DNA from: Otatea glauca
Taxonomy: Eukaryota; Streptophyta; Magnoliopsida; Poales; Poaceae
Length of the DNA: 64,000 bases
Assembly: GCA_036346275.1 (NCBI GenBank)
Contig: CM070725.1
Location: 33,294,104 to 33,358,103 of the forward strand
Direction of reading: 5' to 3'
Shown here: positions 23,026 to 33,930 of the stretch, one piece after another
Position numbering within the stretch: the first letter of the stretch is position 1
Layout: each line of letters begins with the position of its first letter
Translations under genes and position numbers: made by a program
The notes under the pieces: generated by a model
Database searches by the model: none
Told to the model about the DNA's origin: nothing
The model's input: the letters and a program-made list of their open reading frames with translations, nothing else

Positions 23026-24400
23026 ATGTTTGGCCATTTGGAATTAGGCCATTTGGGGGATTATGAGCCGATAGATAAAATGATCTTGAGTGTTGAAGTC
23101 ATGTGCGCTAATGCAAGCGATTGGAGGGCAAGAAGAGCCGATTATTTGTCCAATCCATCAAGGCCCACAGATAGGAAAATTAAAAGACAAGCCCTGAAGT
23201 ACATTATGCTTGATGATACACTTTATTATCGGACATTGGAGGGGTTATTGTTGAGATGTCTTGGAACAGAAGAAGACAAGATTGCAATGGGAGAAGTACA
23301 CGAAGGCATATGTGGAACATATCAATCAGCTCATAAAATGAAGTGGCTGTTGAGGCGTACTCGATATTTTTGGCCGACGATGTTGGAGAATTGCTTCAAG
23401 TATAACAAGTGGTGCCAAACTTGTCAAAAATTCGACAACCTGCAATTGGTGCTAGCATCAGTTCTACATCCGATTGTCAACCTTGGACATTCAAAGGATG
23501 GGGAATAGATGAAATCGGCCAAATACACCTCACAGCAACTAAAGGGCATAAATACATTTTGGCTACAACCGATTATTTCTCTAAGTGGGTCAAGGCGATA
23601 CCTTTGAAAAAACTAACTTGTGTCGAGGCAATCGGATTCGTCATGGAACATATTGTTCATCGGTTGGAATTCCTCAAACTATTATGACCGATCAAGGCAC
23701 AATATTTTTGTTCGACGAATTCCAAAGTTTTGCTCAGAGTCTAGGGATCAAATTACTAAATTCATCGCCTTACTATGGGAAAGCGAATAGTCAAGACGAA
23801 TCATCAAATATGACATCGATCAAGTTAATTAAGAGAAAAATTAAAAAAAAAGCCGAGGAATTGGAATGTAACATTATCGGATTCCCTGTGGGCTTATCGG
23901 ATTGCTTGCCATGGGGCAACAAAGCTATCGTCATATCAATTGGTTTGTAGACAAGAGGCTATGTTTTCCTTTGGAATCAGTATCGACTCAATTAGGATCG
24001 TCGAGCATAATGGATTATTGATCCCAGATTATAATGATTCAATGATCGATAATCTAGATGACTTGGTAGAGATATGGTTGCGCACATTGGATCGGATTTA
24101 GAAAAATAAGGCTAGAGTCGCAAGGGCTTACAACAAAAAGGTGTTACCTAAATCGTTCCACGAGGCCGATTTAGTCTGGAAAACCATATTGCCTGTCAGC
24201 TTGAGAGATAGCTGATTGGTATGTGGTCTCCAACATGGGAAGGACCGTATAGAGTCCATCGGCTTGTGCAAGGTAACTCCTATATTCTAGAAACACTAGA
24301 AGGGTGGTATTCCCTAAGGTGATCAATGGCTAATACTTGAAGAAGTATCACCCAAGTGTTTGGGTTGGATCTTAATTGGCTAAAAGTTAAATCTACTCGT
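23026..24400 (+). pseudogene. Element A integrase (broken)
   Basis: The zinc-finger part is in the 23026-23508 frame, with the His and Cys pairs around GICGTYQSAHKMKWLL and WCQTCQKF. After a frameshift the core follows at 23490-23690 (WGIDEIGQIHLTATKGHKY, FSKWVKAIPL). A further shift gives IMTDQGTIF and the C-terminal side of the core (YYGKANSQDESS). The acidic residues of the D,D,E triad can be placed, but in three frames. A degenerate C-terminal domain runs to about 24370 (KSFHEADLVWK-like, then WSPTWEGPYRVHRLVQGNSY). Not functional. Confidence 0.75.
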
Positions 24401-24640
24401 TGCTATCAACTATGGATGTATAAATCGACCGATTATTGATCTAAAGACAAATTGACTCATTGCAGTATGGCCTATGGAATTTGTCGCCCTAAGCATAAGA
24501 AAATATAGTTTAACAGAAATCGGTTACACAGCCGATAAATTATCCTTACAATGAAACATTGTTCAACAAGGAATACAACTGATGGTATTACATGAATAGC
24601 ATAGATTTAAAGGCCAGTGCCAATACTCGATAGTATGACT
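24401..24640. other. Element A spacer between integrase and antisense ORF
   Basis: A/T-rich sequence with no readable domain. It separates two convergent coding regions of the element. Confidence 0.4.
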
Positions 24641-24693
24641 GTGGCCTTGGCAATGGTACTCTCCAGGTTATTGAGGATTTCTTCATCTTCCTC

Positions 24694-27471
24694 TTAACTC
24701 CTGGGCATTGGAGAGACCTTAGCTGATTGCTCCTTAACTGCATCTATAGATAAAGCCATAGAAGCCTTTTGGGTCTTGAGAGCCAACGTGGAGTTGACCA
24801 AAGATTGTTGAATGTTGAACAACAGGCTATTTATCATGACCAATTCCTCCTCCAAGAATTTATTCATCGACTCCAATTTTGTTGCCGACTACTTGTTAGC
24901 CTTGTGCTCCTTCATGTCCTTGTCATATTTGGCCTTTTTAACCTTGGCACCGGCTACCAGCTGGTCGAGGCATTTCTGATCTTTGGTTGGGCTGGCTGAC
25001 CTCCTGCCTTGTCTTCGCTTCATGTACTAACTCTTTTTTTGTCATTGATAAAGCAGATGTTGAGTAGTGCAGCAATGGCTTCTTTAGGGAGACCAGCTTT
25101 CACAACTTCCATGGCATCTCTAATCGGCTGTGTTTTTTGACCAGTGAAGCCAATGAAGTATGAAGTAGATTGAAGAAGTATTGAAGCTTTTGCTTCATCC
25201 TGGCAATCGATGTCACCTGAGCTGATGAATCCTTGGAGACTAAGAGGATATCTTGGATCTCTTGGGGAAACATCTCCACAGCTGCCTCCTCAGCTTCAAT
25301 GTCCAAAAAATCGAACCCCAGCAGATTTGTTAGAGAGGAAGCCGGTTTGCCGATAGGTAGAGCGGCAGGAGCAGCAACAACAACAGCATGAGTTGGCAGT
25401 GTTGGCTATGCCAGTAGAGGGGGTAGGATGGCCCTTGTGTCATGTGAAGTCAATACAGGATATAAAAGGTCTTGTTACAAGTGATTGTTAAAGGAAGATG
25501 AATGCAATCGGCTCAAGATGTATCTTTACCTCAGCTGCAGTTGATCCTTGGGGTGAGTGTTCAGCCAATGCTTCTTGGGGAGGACCTTTGGGTGTGGCTT
25601 TCTTACCAGGATGCCCACGCTTTTTCTCTATTGGGGATCGGCTCAAAATGGTAAAAATACTAGAAATAAGGTAACATTTAAAGGATAGCTGATAGAAGAA
25701 GACTTGCTTGATTGTAGTCTCTCCAAGTTAGAGAGGGAAGGGAACTAGATGCCTAGGTTAGCTGATGAGTAGCCACCCATGGCCACTCCGACATCAAGCG
25801 AGGCCTCTTGCTTGATTGGCTCGTGCCTGATGAACCACCAACAACTTTCTTCTTGGCTTGTTTGGCCTACAAAATATGAAGCAAAAGTCGATGAGCAAGA
25901 TTGGAGAGAAATAGAAATTACAAGGCAATAAACTAACTACTTCAGCAAATTCATCGCTCGTTATATCAATGTAACTCAAGCTAGTATAGCCCGATGAGCT
26001 AACATTGCTGATAGAACTCGAACCACTACTAGCGGAGTTAGCACAAATTGTCGGCTAAGGCTGGAAATCTGAGAAGAAGTTAGAGATGACAGTCGATAAT
26101 GTGTGCTCTTCAGGATAAAGCGCAGCTGAGATAATTGACCACCACTGAGAAAACATGCATGCTTGTCGACTGTGCAGCAGAAAATGAGGTAAGTCTTGTA
26201 ATTGGAAGTCATCGGTTGTGTGAAGAACAATTTGATCCCCTAAGGCGTGGTGCACCCTGATCCCTTGGGTGTAGCTGACCGAGGAGACAAAAATTTGGAG
26301 GAATTTGTCTAAAGCCCAACTGCCTTGCATAAATTATCAGATGATAAAATTCAAAGGATGATTGGAACGTCCATCCTTTTGAATGTAAGCCGACAGAAAG
26401 CACGTTTAGAGAAATAAAAATCTTACATAAATCCAATGTCTCCTGAGGCATATCATCATTGTCAGTTGTCATATGGAGTAAAGATGGGCAAGGATAGCCG
26501 TCGGCATCATTGTATCGGAAGAATGCGCTTGAAGAAAAGTCTTCATTATCCAATTGGAAAAAGAAGGATAAATACTTGCTGGCTCCGATGGGTGTGATCT
26601 TGGTGTTAGAAGAGCAAAGAATGAGTCTCTCCCCAAAGGATCGGCTATCTTTGAACTTTTTATTCTAGTGTTCTAGAAACTCTTTGTGGGGAAAAGGGGT
26701 CATCACATGTGTGTCAATATCAAATAGTCAGCTAAATACATAATATAGCCAAATCTGAATAAACCAAAGGAGGCCATCCACATTGTCGACTGAGTAAGTT
26801 CTTGCCCATCTTTCCCATTGCTAGCCGATGGCCCTCTACTAATTTCTCTGCTATGACTTGACAAACTTGAGTTGACCCCAGAGATGCACCACAAAATATG
26901 TATCAGTCAAGCCACATATTCAAGAAGGCCACATGCTCCTGATCAGACACTGGGCGATTCCTCTATTTTCACCGATGTACTGACTCCAACCTTCTTCCTT
27001 GGTGGAAAACAATTTACATTGTGGTTTGAAGCTGAAAGCCGATAGCTCATCTCCATTTGGCCTCAAGTAGCAGAGCTATGCTACGTCAAGGAGGGTTGGG
27101 CCGATGGGACCTGTCCTAAATGTGAAGGCGTTCAGGGTGTCTGACCAGAAGTAACATGCCGTAGTCACCAAGGGCTCATTGGCTTCTGGGTCGGCTAGAG
27201 ATAAGGGAAGTCACCCTGCTATGTTCATTTGTTCCTATAAGGGCATTTTCTCCACAGCTACCCGATTATACCAATCCCACCAACCTTTTAGCGTCGTCGA
27301 CCAAGCTATGAAGCTTTTGCTCCATCCGTTAATATTATACTCAGGAGCATGAAGAGCGAGTCTAGGTATATCCTGATCTATGATAACCAACGAATCTAGG
27401 TTACCTAACGGATCTAGGTAGTATTAATCTTCATGGTCGGGCACAGGGATGAATACCTGTTTGGGCTCCAT
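24694..27471 (-). pseudogene. Element A antisense ORF with a plant-mobile-domain-like segment (broken)
   Basis: It runs opposite to gag-pol between integrase and the 3' LTR. It begins with ATG at 27471 (MEPKQVFIPVPDHED). Next come PEYNINGWSKSFIAWSTTLK and WWDWYNRVAVEKMP, then ACYFWSDTLNAFTFRTGPIG and TLLDVA, which resemble the aminotransferase-like plant mobile domain carried by such ORFs. Downstream pieces (26553-26055, 25306-25100, 24876-24694) are Gln/Ser/Leu-rich and end in a predicted coiled coil (SMNKFLEEELVMINSLLFN). In-frame stops occur within 100 codons of the start, so it is inactive. Antisense ORFs at this spot are known in several Tat lineages; the domain name is from memory of the motif. 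Confidence 0.6.
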
Positions 27472-27794
27472 TGGTCTTGCGGCGATGAAGATGAACGCTG
27501 ACAGATGAAGTTGGAGAAAATATGATTGAAGCTGATGATGTTCAAGTTGTGAGCAAGGAGGCATGAAAATGACAGGGATGGAATGTGGTATTTATAGCAG
27601 GGTAAAAGCAGTGGCATTTGGTGGGTATTTCATCGAAGTTTCAAGGGCAAGTATGGCGAGAAATTGCACGTTCCCAGATTTTACAGCTTGAGAATTGGGA
27701 AGGTTATTGAGAATAGCAGCGAGAAGAGTGTGAAAAGGGAAATGCATGGTGAAGCCGATCAAGATAATTTTTGCTAGATTTTTGTCGTCTCCCA

Positions 27795-27808
27795 AAAATG
27801 GGGGTAAA
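27795..27808 (+). promoter_or_regulatory. Element A polypurine tract
   Basis: AAAAATGGGGGTAAA directly precedes the TGTTGATACT start of the 3' LTR. Confidence 0.7.
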
Positions 27809-28344
27809 TGTTGATACTAGAATTTGGTAGGCGTAGCCTATTTGGGAAGTTAAAGCTTGGATATTGAATCTTAGCCGATATCGGATCGAAGTGGATGTTA
27901 TCTCCAGGAAGTTGATGCCGTTGTGAATTGAGGAGGAATCGAAGGATATGATCGACCTATGCGCTATAAAAGGGGTTGGAAGGCAAGACAAAGAATCATC
28001 AGCTAATCAATCAACTAGCATATACTTTTATTTACTTTCTATCGATTAGAATTATCCTTTTAGATCTCTTAGTAATTCATTTTAATCAATAAAGTTGCAC
28101 ATTACCGATTTTGACCATCATCGATTTACGCCAGTTATCCTCAGGTTGTTTTCGTACCGATCTTGCTGCTCGTCGCCTTTTTCGGAGAAAACATATCTTT
28201 ATCCATCATCTAATCGGCTGTAATAAGCTATTTAGATTCTTCTTCTTGCTGATTGCTGGATCAAATTGGTTGGCACGTATTGAACCCTCTTGAACCCGGT
28301 GTTTGCGTGTGTTGAAGTTAATTGGCTCTTTTTCGGCGCCAACA
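27809..28344 (+). repeat. Element A 3' LTR
   Basis: It matches 3929-4473 with many substitutions and small gaps. It shares GCGCTATAAAAGGGGTTGGAAGGCA (TATA box near 27963), TTTCGGAGAAAACA and ATCTAATCGGCTGTAATAAGC. The right edge is placed at GCGCCAACA; it could instead extend to 28358, where a second GTGCCAACA occurs. Confidence 0.8.
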
Positions 28345-28381
28345 GTTCGGTGCCAACATTTATACAATTGTAATAGATATA

Positions 28382-28612
28382 GGCCCTGTTTGGTATAGCT
28401 CCAGATCCCAGCTCCACCTCAGAGCTGGAGTTTGTAGGCTAAAATAAAGTGAATTAAGTTTATATTTTTAGTCTAAAATGTAAACAAGATGACACATCTA
28501 AACACTCTTAATGTACCCACAGCTCCAGCTTCATAAATTTCTGGAGCTAGGAATACCCTGCTCCACCAACTCCACGGATTTTGGTGGAGCTGGAGCTGTC
28601 CCAAACACCCCC
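28382..28612. mobile_element. Small non-autonomous DNA transposon (MITE-like), 231 bp
   Basis: The left end GGCCCTGTTTGGTATAGCTC pairs with the reverse complement of the right end, GGGGGTGTTTGGGACAGCTC, followed by CAG on both sides. The 3 bases outside each end are ATA. The interior has no frame. Ends with a GTTTGG core occur in several grass hAT and Harbinger MITEs; the superfamily is not settled because only a 3-base repeat can be seen. Confidence 0.65.
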
Positions 28613-30184
28613 ATAATATCAACACTTCAATATTCTATATTGTTATCTGGCCCACCAAAATAAGTGGTGTAGTTTTTCTCTCTTTTTTTCTTAATTAAAG
28701 GAAGAACTTCTAAGAATTTTTTTTCTGGTTTAAGGATTATTGCGGGATTTTATATACCTTCAAATCGAATGAGGTATCATGAATATCACTATTTGTTTGT
28801 AGATATATAAATTTACTAACTACTATTTCTTGCAATGAAACTTTGTCATACCCCGCTAATGCAGTCATTTCAATTGACAGTAACTTATTTCAGCATATTT
28901 TATCTCGTCATGCTATGTACTAATTGTCAGAGCACAGTGTCGAATTTCGTCGTACATCTCGACGAAGTCAGGGAAAATTAATCTCTGAAAGTGAATCCAA
29001 CAAAAATGATTTGAGTTAATTTGTGTTTCCCAGGCCTTGAAACTAGTGGACTCTGAAGAACATAGAAAAGTCTGAATAGACCAGCATATCACTTATCTAA
29101 AGATCTTGCATCTTTTTCTCGCTGCTACTCCGAGGCTGCCTCCAGCACAGCACCACAAACCATGAACTGATGAACAGTCTTTCCAAAAGTATCAACCATT
29201 CTAACAATCCTTTCTAGAAGTGGAAAAATTCCAAAAATGAAAATCCTACTTGGTACCGCAGATGTTACCCAGATCTCCCACTGTTGTGGGGTATGGGACT
29301 TCACAGCAAATTATTGGGTCATTTTTATTATTAAAAAGTTGGAAATAACGAGTTAAGATTGGCTTTTTCTATCATTTCCCCCACTAACAGCACATAGACA
29401 TAAAACGCAAACTTTAATCACAATTATTCAGACCACACTATCTATGACAGCAGCTAAAGTGGCAGCTTAATAAACTAACCCAAAACCAGTAAGAGACAAC
29501 AACATGGCAGCAACTTGTGTTGGGAAAGACAAGAGCAGACGGGCAATAGTATCATGAAATCCGCCAATCAGCCATGGATTCAGAACTAATAGCTTATCAC
29601 TTATTAATGCCCTTATCTATTCTGCATTATCCTACTGTCTCAGGAATGCCTCTACTGTCTCAGGAATGCCTATGTTGTTAATTTAAAACCAGACTCTTGC
29701 CGGCAGCAGCCGCAATAGAAGTGATGTTTTCCTGCTCCCTTGTCTTCTTTTCAAGTATGAAGTACAGAAAAATATATATATTGAGATTCTTTTTTTTTTA
29801 GAATTGAGATCAGCCAGTGGTGAGTAGGTGACACCACAGGAATACTGAATTCAGAAGAACAGCACACAAGAATTGGATTTAGAAAATAACCTGACAAAAC
29901 TTACTACTGACGAATGGCTAGATCAAACTTCTAAAAGTAGCTCGATAATATTAATTTACTAAAAAAAATTGCTGCTCCTATATTGCTGGAGAACGCACAG
30001 GTCAGATTGAAACATCAAAACAAGCATCACGCTTCCACAGCGGAATTTGCCAATCGTCGCGAAAGGGCGCTTTATTCAATAAAAGAAAAAGGAAACTAAA
30101 CCTGAGGACAGGATTCCAGGTCTTTCTGAAATCAGAATCAAGAACATAGAAAACGGTGACTAGACTAATACCCGATCACAACAC
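28613..30184. other. Unassigned intergenic or intronic DNA
   Basis: 1.57 kb without a credible gene and without a recognised repeat, of moderate complexity. On the minus strand, 30110-30134 could be a 24-nt exon flanked by TTTCAG and GTTTAG, and 30080-30010 has a short protein-like frame. Together with 45060-45263 on the far side of S3, these could be remains of a split gene, but I cannot support one. Confidence 0.35.
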
Positions 30185-31571
30185 TGTAGGGGACCCTCCT
30201 TTTTACAAAAGAATGTCTCATGTGCATACAGTACTAGTCCCATAATCAGTAGCTAGTACACAAATTTTCAACATTAGTAGCACATACATACACAATATTA
30301 TACATATGATAATGGTAGTTAATTATACAATAAAGTTTTACAAGATGAAATATATTACTGCGGAAATTCAAAAAGTCTTGTAGTATACCTATCAACCCTC
30401 AGGAAACTGACAAGGTATAAATCCTAGAAAAACTTGTCAATATATTCCTCGTAACTTGCGGTAAAGTGTGCATCATCTGGAACCTCGCATTTTTCATTCA
30501 CTAAACCAACAAATTAAGCAAGGTTGAGTCCTTCCGTACTCAGCAAGACTTATAGTATATCACAAATGCATATATATTAAATGCAGGCCATGACAATTGA
30601 AAGTCTTCTATGGTTATTTTGCATAAAGCAAAATTGAACATGAATATTAAGTAATACTTTGCAAACGGAATTTTATAAGAGCAAGTTTGACTGATATGTA
30701 AATAAATAAAAGTAGCATAATATATCACAACTCACAGTCCTCCATGATTGTGAATATCAAATCATCCATTGCCAATCCTTGGCATAAAATTTGAAATAAG
30801 AACTTTCCAACAAATATTTCTGAATCAATTATTTTGAAAATATCAAAACTTCTAACTAGTGTCAGTGCACTAAGTTTTCCATAACCGCAGGTATGGCTTT
30901 TTGAAAAGTTTTAAATTCTGTAGAGGTATACAACTTTACCCACAAGAAATGATCAACTCTTTTTGCAACATTATTAGCACACTTCCTTTAGTGTGCCGCA
31001 GAGAGATCATAACATAACTGTTACATTACATAGACATAACTTTGCACTAGCCTGGTGACGACAAACCCATACTATGGCGATAGAAGATATTTGTACAATC
31101 ACTGTAGGACTAATGGTTAAACACCACATTGCCCACTTCTCCCAATAGTATGTCTTACACCATTGTATTGGTATGTGTTTCACCCACACCTCTGTGTAGA
31201 CACCCCTACGAGCAATCCGTCTCAGAAAGCCCGTACTACTCCAACCTTCCAATGTGCAAAGTAAATCTAAGTAACTTAATAGGTTAAGGCTATCCCATAC
31301 TAGCACTTGTGGTTGTACTGATAAGTCTTGGGTTATACAACATGTAGTTTGGTCCTTAATCCAACCTGGGCGATAAATCTCCCCCTATCTACATGCAAGT
31401 CACATGTATATCCGGCTATTGCAAATATTCGCCCGTGTCAAATCATAGTTTTGTTTTCCTTTTTACCAAAATATTAGCAACCTTTAAGTCATATCTAACC
31501 TTTTTAAATAATAAAGAACAATATGACCTGATCATTATATTGTCCATTACTAAGCACTACAAGAAACAGGG

Positions 31572-31890
31572 AAAAATTCGTGGGCCAAAAACCCACGAAT
31601 TTAGGCCAAAACCCACGAATTTAATTTAAATTCGTGAGAAAACCGTCGAATTTAGTTCACGAATTTAACTCGACGAAATTAATCAATTAAATTCGTGGGT
31701 ACCCACGAATTTAAGTTAAATTCGTGGGTTTCTGCCAAGCCCATGAATTTAATTGGGAATCTGAGTTAAATTCGTGGGTTTATTAAACCCACGAATTTAA
31801 TCTTTTAAATTCGTGGGCAGAATAAACCCACGAATTTATCTGGAGCAGCCAGATAAATTCGTGGGTTTTGAATGGCTCACGAATTTATCG
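31572..31890. repeat. CACTA left subterminal repeats
   Basis: About fifteen copies of ACCCACGAATTTAA or its reverse complement, TTAAATTCGTGGGT, in both orientations within 320 bp. In En/Spm elements such arrays are the binding sites for the DNA-binding accessory protein. Confidence 0.85.
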
Positions 31891-32540
31891 GTCATTTTTA
31901 CAATATATATATATATATCCATATATATCCAAATGTATAATATATATAATATGCATCGCACTCAATACATATAACAACTAAAGAAGAAAAGAAAAGGAAA
32001 AAACAAAATTGAAACTAAAAATTGCTAAGGGAAGAATAAATACGAAGGATCATCTATTTTGTTCAAATCTGATCAGAAACACTAACACAAAAGAACAAAC
32101 TCCACAATGAAGTTCAAGCGAACGAAGAATTAACAAACGAGACACCAAACCTATTACCTCTCAAATATGAAACCAACCTTTTAACTCTTCAAAACCGGCT
32201 TAAAACTAAGTCTCCGAAATGTACAAAATTTCGGCATGACCTCTCTAGTAATAGGACATCCACTTCAGCAGACAAAAAAACATTTGCAGTTATAATATAT
32301 ATATCAATCTCTCAAACCAGAAGGAGACATTCTAGCAGATCCTTAGATAATCCAATCACACATCCAACGGCAATTTGTAAACTACGCAATGACGTACAAC
32401 ACATTACAACCGCAATAGATACAATCCACATTCCATTACAATAAGTCCATCACAATAAGTCGATCACAATGTATCCATCACAACAAGTTATAAAGTACAA
32501 CAGTAATACACCAATCGAGCTCACAATGGAATTCATGCCT
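31891..32540. other. CACTA non-coding region, left
   Basis: It begins with an AT dinucleotide run (about 31905-31960) and contains the left copy of an internal duplication (32098-32393). No frame is convincing; it lies beyond the 3' end of the second gene. Confidence 0.5.
32098..32393. repeat. CACTA internal direct duplication, copy 1
   Basis: Nearly identical to 33608-33913, including TTCAAGCGAACGAAGAATTA and ACATTTGCAGTTATAATATA. A second stretch, 32581-32657, matches 33931-34008. Copy 2 lacks the roughly 190 bp that separate the two stretches in copy 1. Confidence 0.9.
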
Positions 32541-32657
32541 CGGGGTTGTTGGAGTTGTGGGCGCTACCACCACCGTCGTATTGTTGAAGATGTCTTCTAT
32601 GATGTCATCGTTAGTACGTCTTTGGAGGGCGTGACCTAGAAACCCGCAAGTTCAAGA

Positions 32658-33600
32658 TTAACTTAGGTTGTGTTACAAGTAACATTATCTTTGATTCACA
32701 TGAATATCAATATGAGAATATCAATAGTACTATTCAACCAAGACACAATATGAGAATATCAATATGACAGGTCAAGCTAAACAAGAATAGATATTATATA
32801 TAAGAACTACACCTACGAGCTAGTCAAGATATGCTGTAATAATCATATGAACATCAATCTCATATTCAATGAAGCATCAAAGTAATACTCTCTAGTATTA
32901 ACAGAAGTTAACCATCTAGTTCAAGGCCAAGATTACAACTAAAATTATTTAATTCAACTTCCAAAGACCCTAATTGCATCACTGAGTATTCAAAAGATAA
33001 CAAACAGTGGAAATAGTTCAAAGAAGCAATTAAGAGTTTTGGTAGTCATTTTAAGAGTTCAATATACAAAGTAAAAATATAAAGCATTCTACAAGGATAA
33101 ACAATCAGATTGTACATGGGCAAACAACACATTCTACAAGGATGCCATATAAAGCATTTAAAACATAAGTTTACAATTGAACAAGTTGTCTTAAGATAAC
33201 TTTTCAATTCCAACAAGTTCCAAATCAAAAAAGTTATTGACAGAAAGAAAAAATCAAATAGCACGTAATGGGTTAATAATTTGGTAAACCATCACATATC
33301 TACAGAGCACCAGCAATGAACTTTCATAAGCACACAAGTAAACCTTTTCAAGTATGAACATTGAGATGATTTGTGCAAGGTTTAAGAAAGAGTTGCCTAA
33401 ATGTCCTAAAATCGACTAAGTTATGCATTTCAACTGAAATTATCACTATTGCAACAAATTACTCAGATTGATATATAATAAAAGAATGAACTAAATTTCC
33501 TACGGAAGCATATGTCCATCCGCTGCACATCGACTAAATTGCAACTAATGTTCCTAAATTTGAGCAAGAGAAAGGAAGGGAGGGGGCAGGTAGCTCACCA
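32658..33600. other. CACTA non-coding region between duplication copies
   Basis: AT-rich sequence with no reading frame of note. It is either a long intron of the second gene or sequence added with the duplication. Confidence 0.4.
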
Positions 33601-33607
33601 AGTCATC

Positions 33608-33913
33608 AAACTCCACAACAAAGTTCAAGCGAACGAAGAATTAACAAACGAGACACCAAACCTATTACCTCTACTAAAAGACCGAAACCAACCTTTTAAC
33701 TCTTTAAAATCGGCTTAAAACTAAGTCATTGAAATGTACAAAATTTCGACATGACCTCTCTAGTAAATAGGACATCCACTCAGCAGACAAAAAAACATTT
33801 GCAGTTATAATATATATATCAATCTCTCATACCAGAAGGAGACATTCTAGTAGATCCTTAGATAATCAATCACACATCCAAAACGGCAATTTGTAAACTA
33901 CGTACGCAATGAC
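33608..33913. repeat. CACTA internal direct duplication, copy 2
   Basis: Matches 32098-32393 apart from small gaps and a CTACTAAAAGACC replacement near 33672. It is directly followed by the exon-like stretch 33931-34008. Confidence 0.9.
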
Positions 33914-33930
33914 CAGCACCACCGCCGGCG

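Larger units (their letters stand above)
3929..28344 (+). mobile_element. Element A: decayed Tat-clade Ty3/gypsy LTR retrotransposon, host of a four-level nest
   Basis: Two related sequences bracket the interval: the left LTR at 3929-4473 and the right LTR at 27809-28344, both plus-oriented. Between them run a primer site, gag, protease, RT, RNase H and integrase on the plus strand, then an antisense ORF and a polypurine tract. The Tat assignment rests on the second RNase H-like domain (FFDGSVCREGDGVG), the Cys-His box after gag (CKWHHSFTHNTNDC) and the antisense ORF. RT is cut at 9041 and resumes at 22167, where S1 was inserted. Many stops and frameshifts, plus clear LTR divergence, mark it as the oldest layer and unable to move by itself. 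Confidence 0.85.

Noticed and set aside
31905..31960. AT dinucleotide run as a possible origin or regulatory site
   Set aside because: A simple repeat next to the CACTA subterminal array, with nothing further to support a function.
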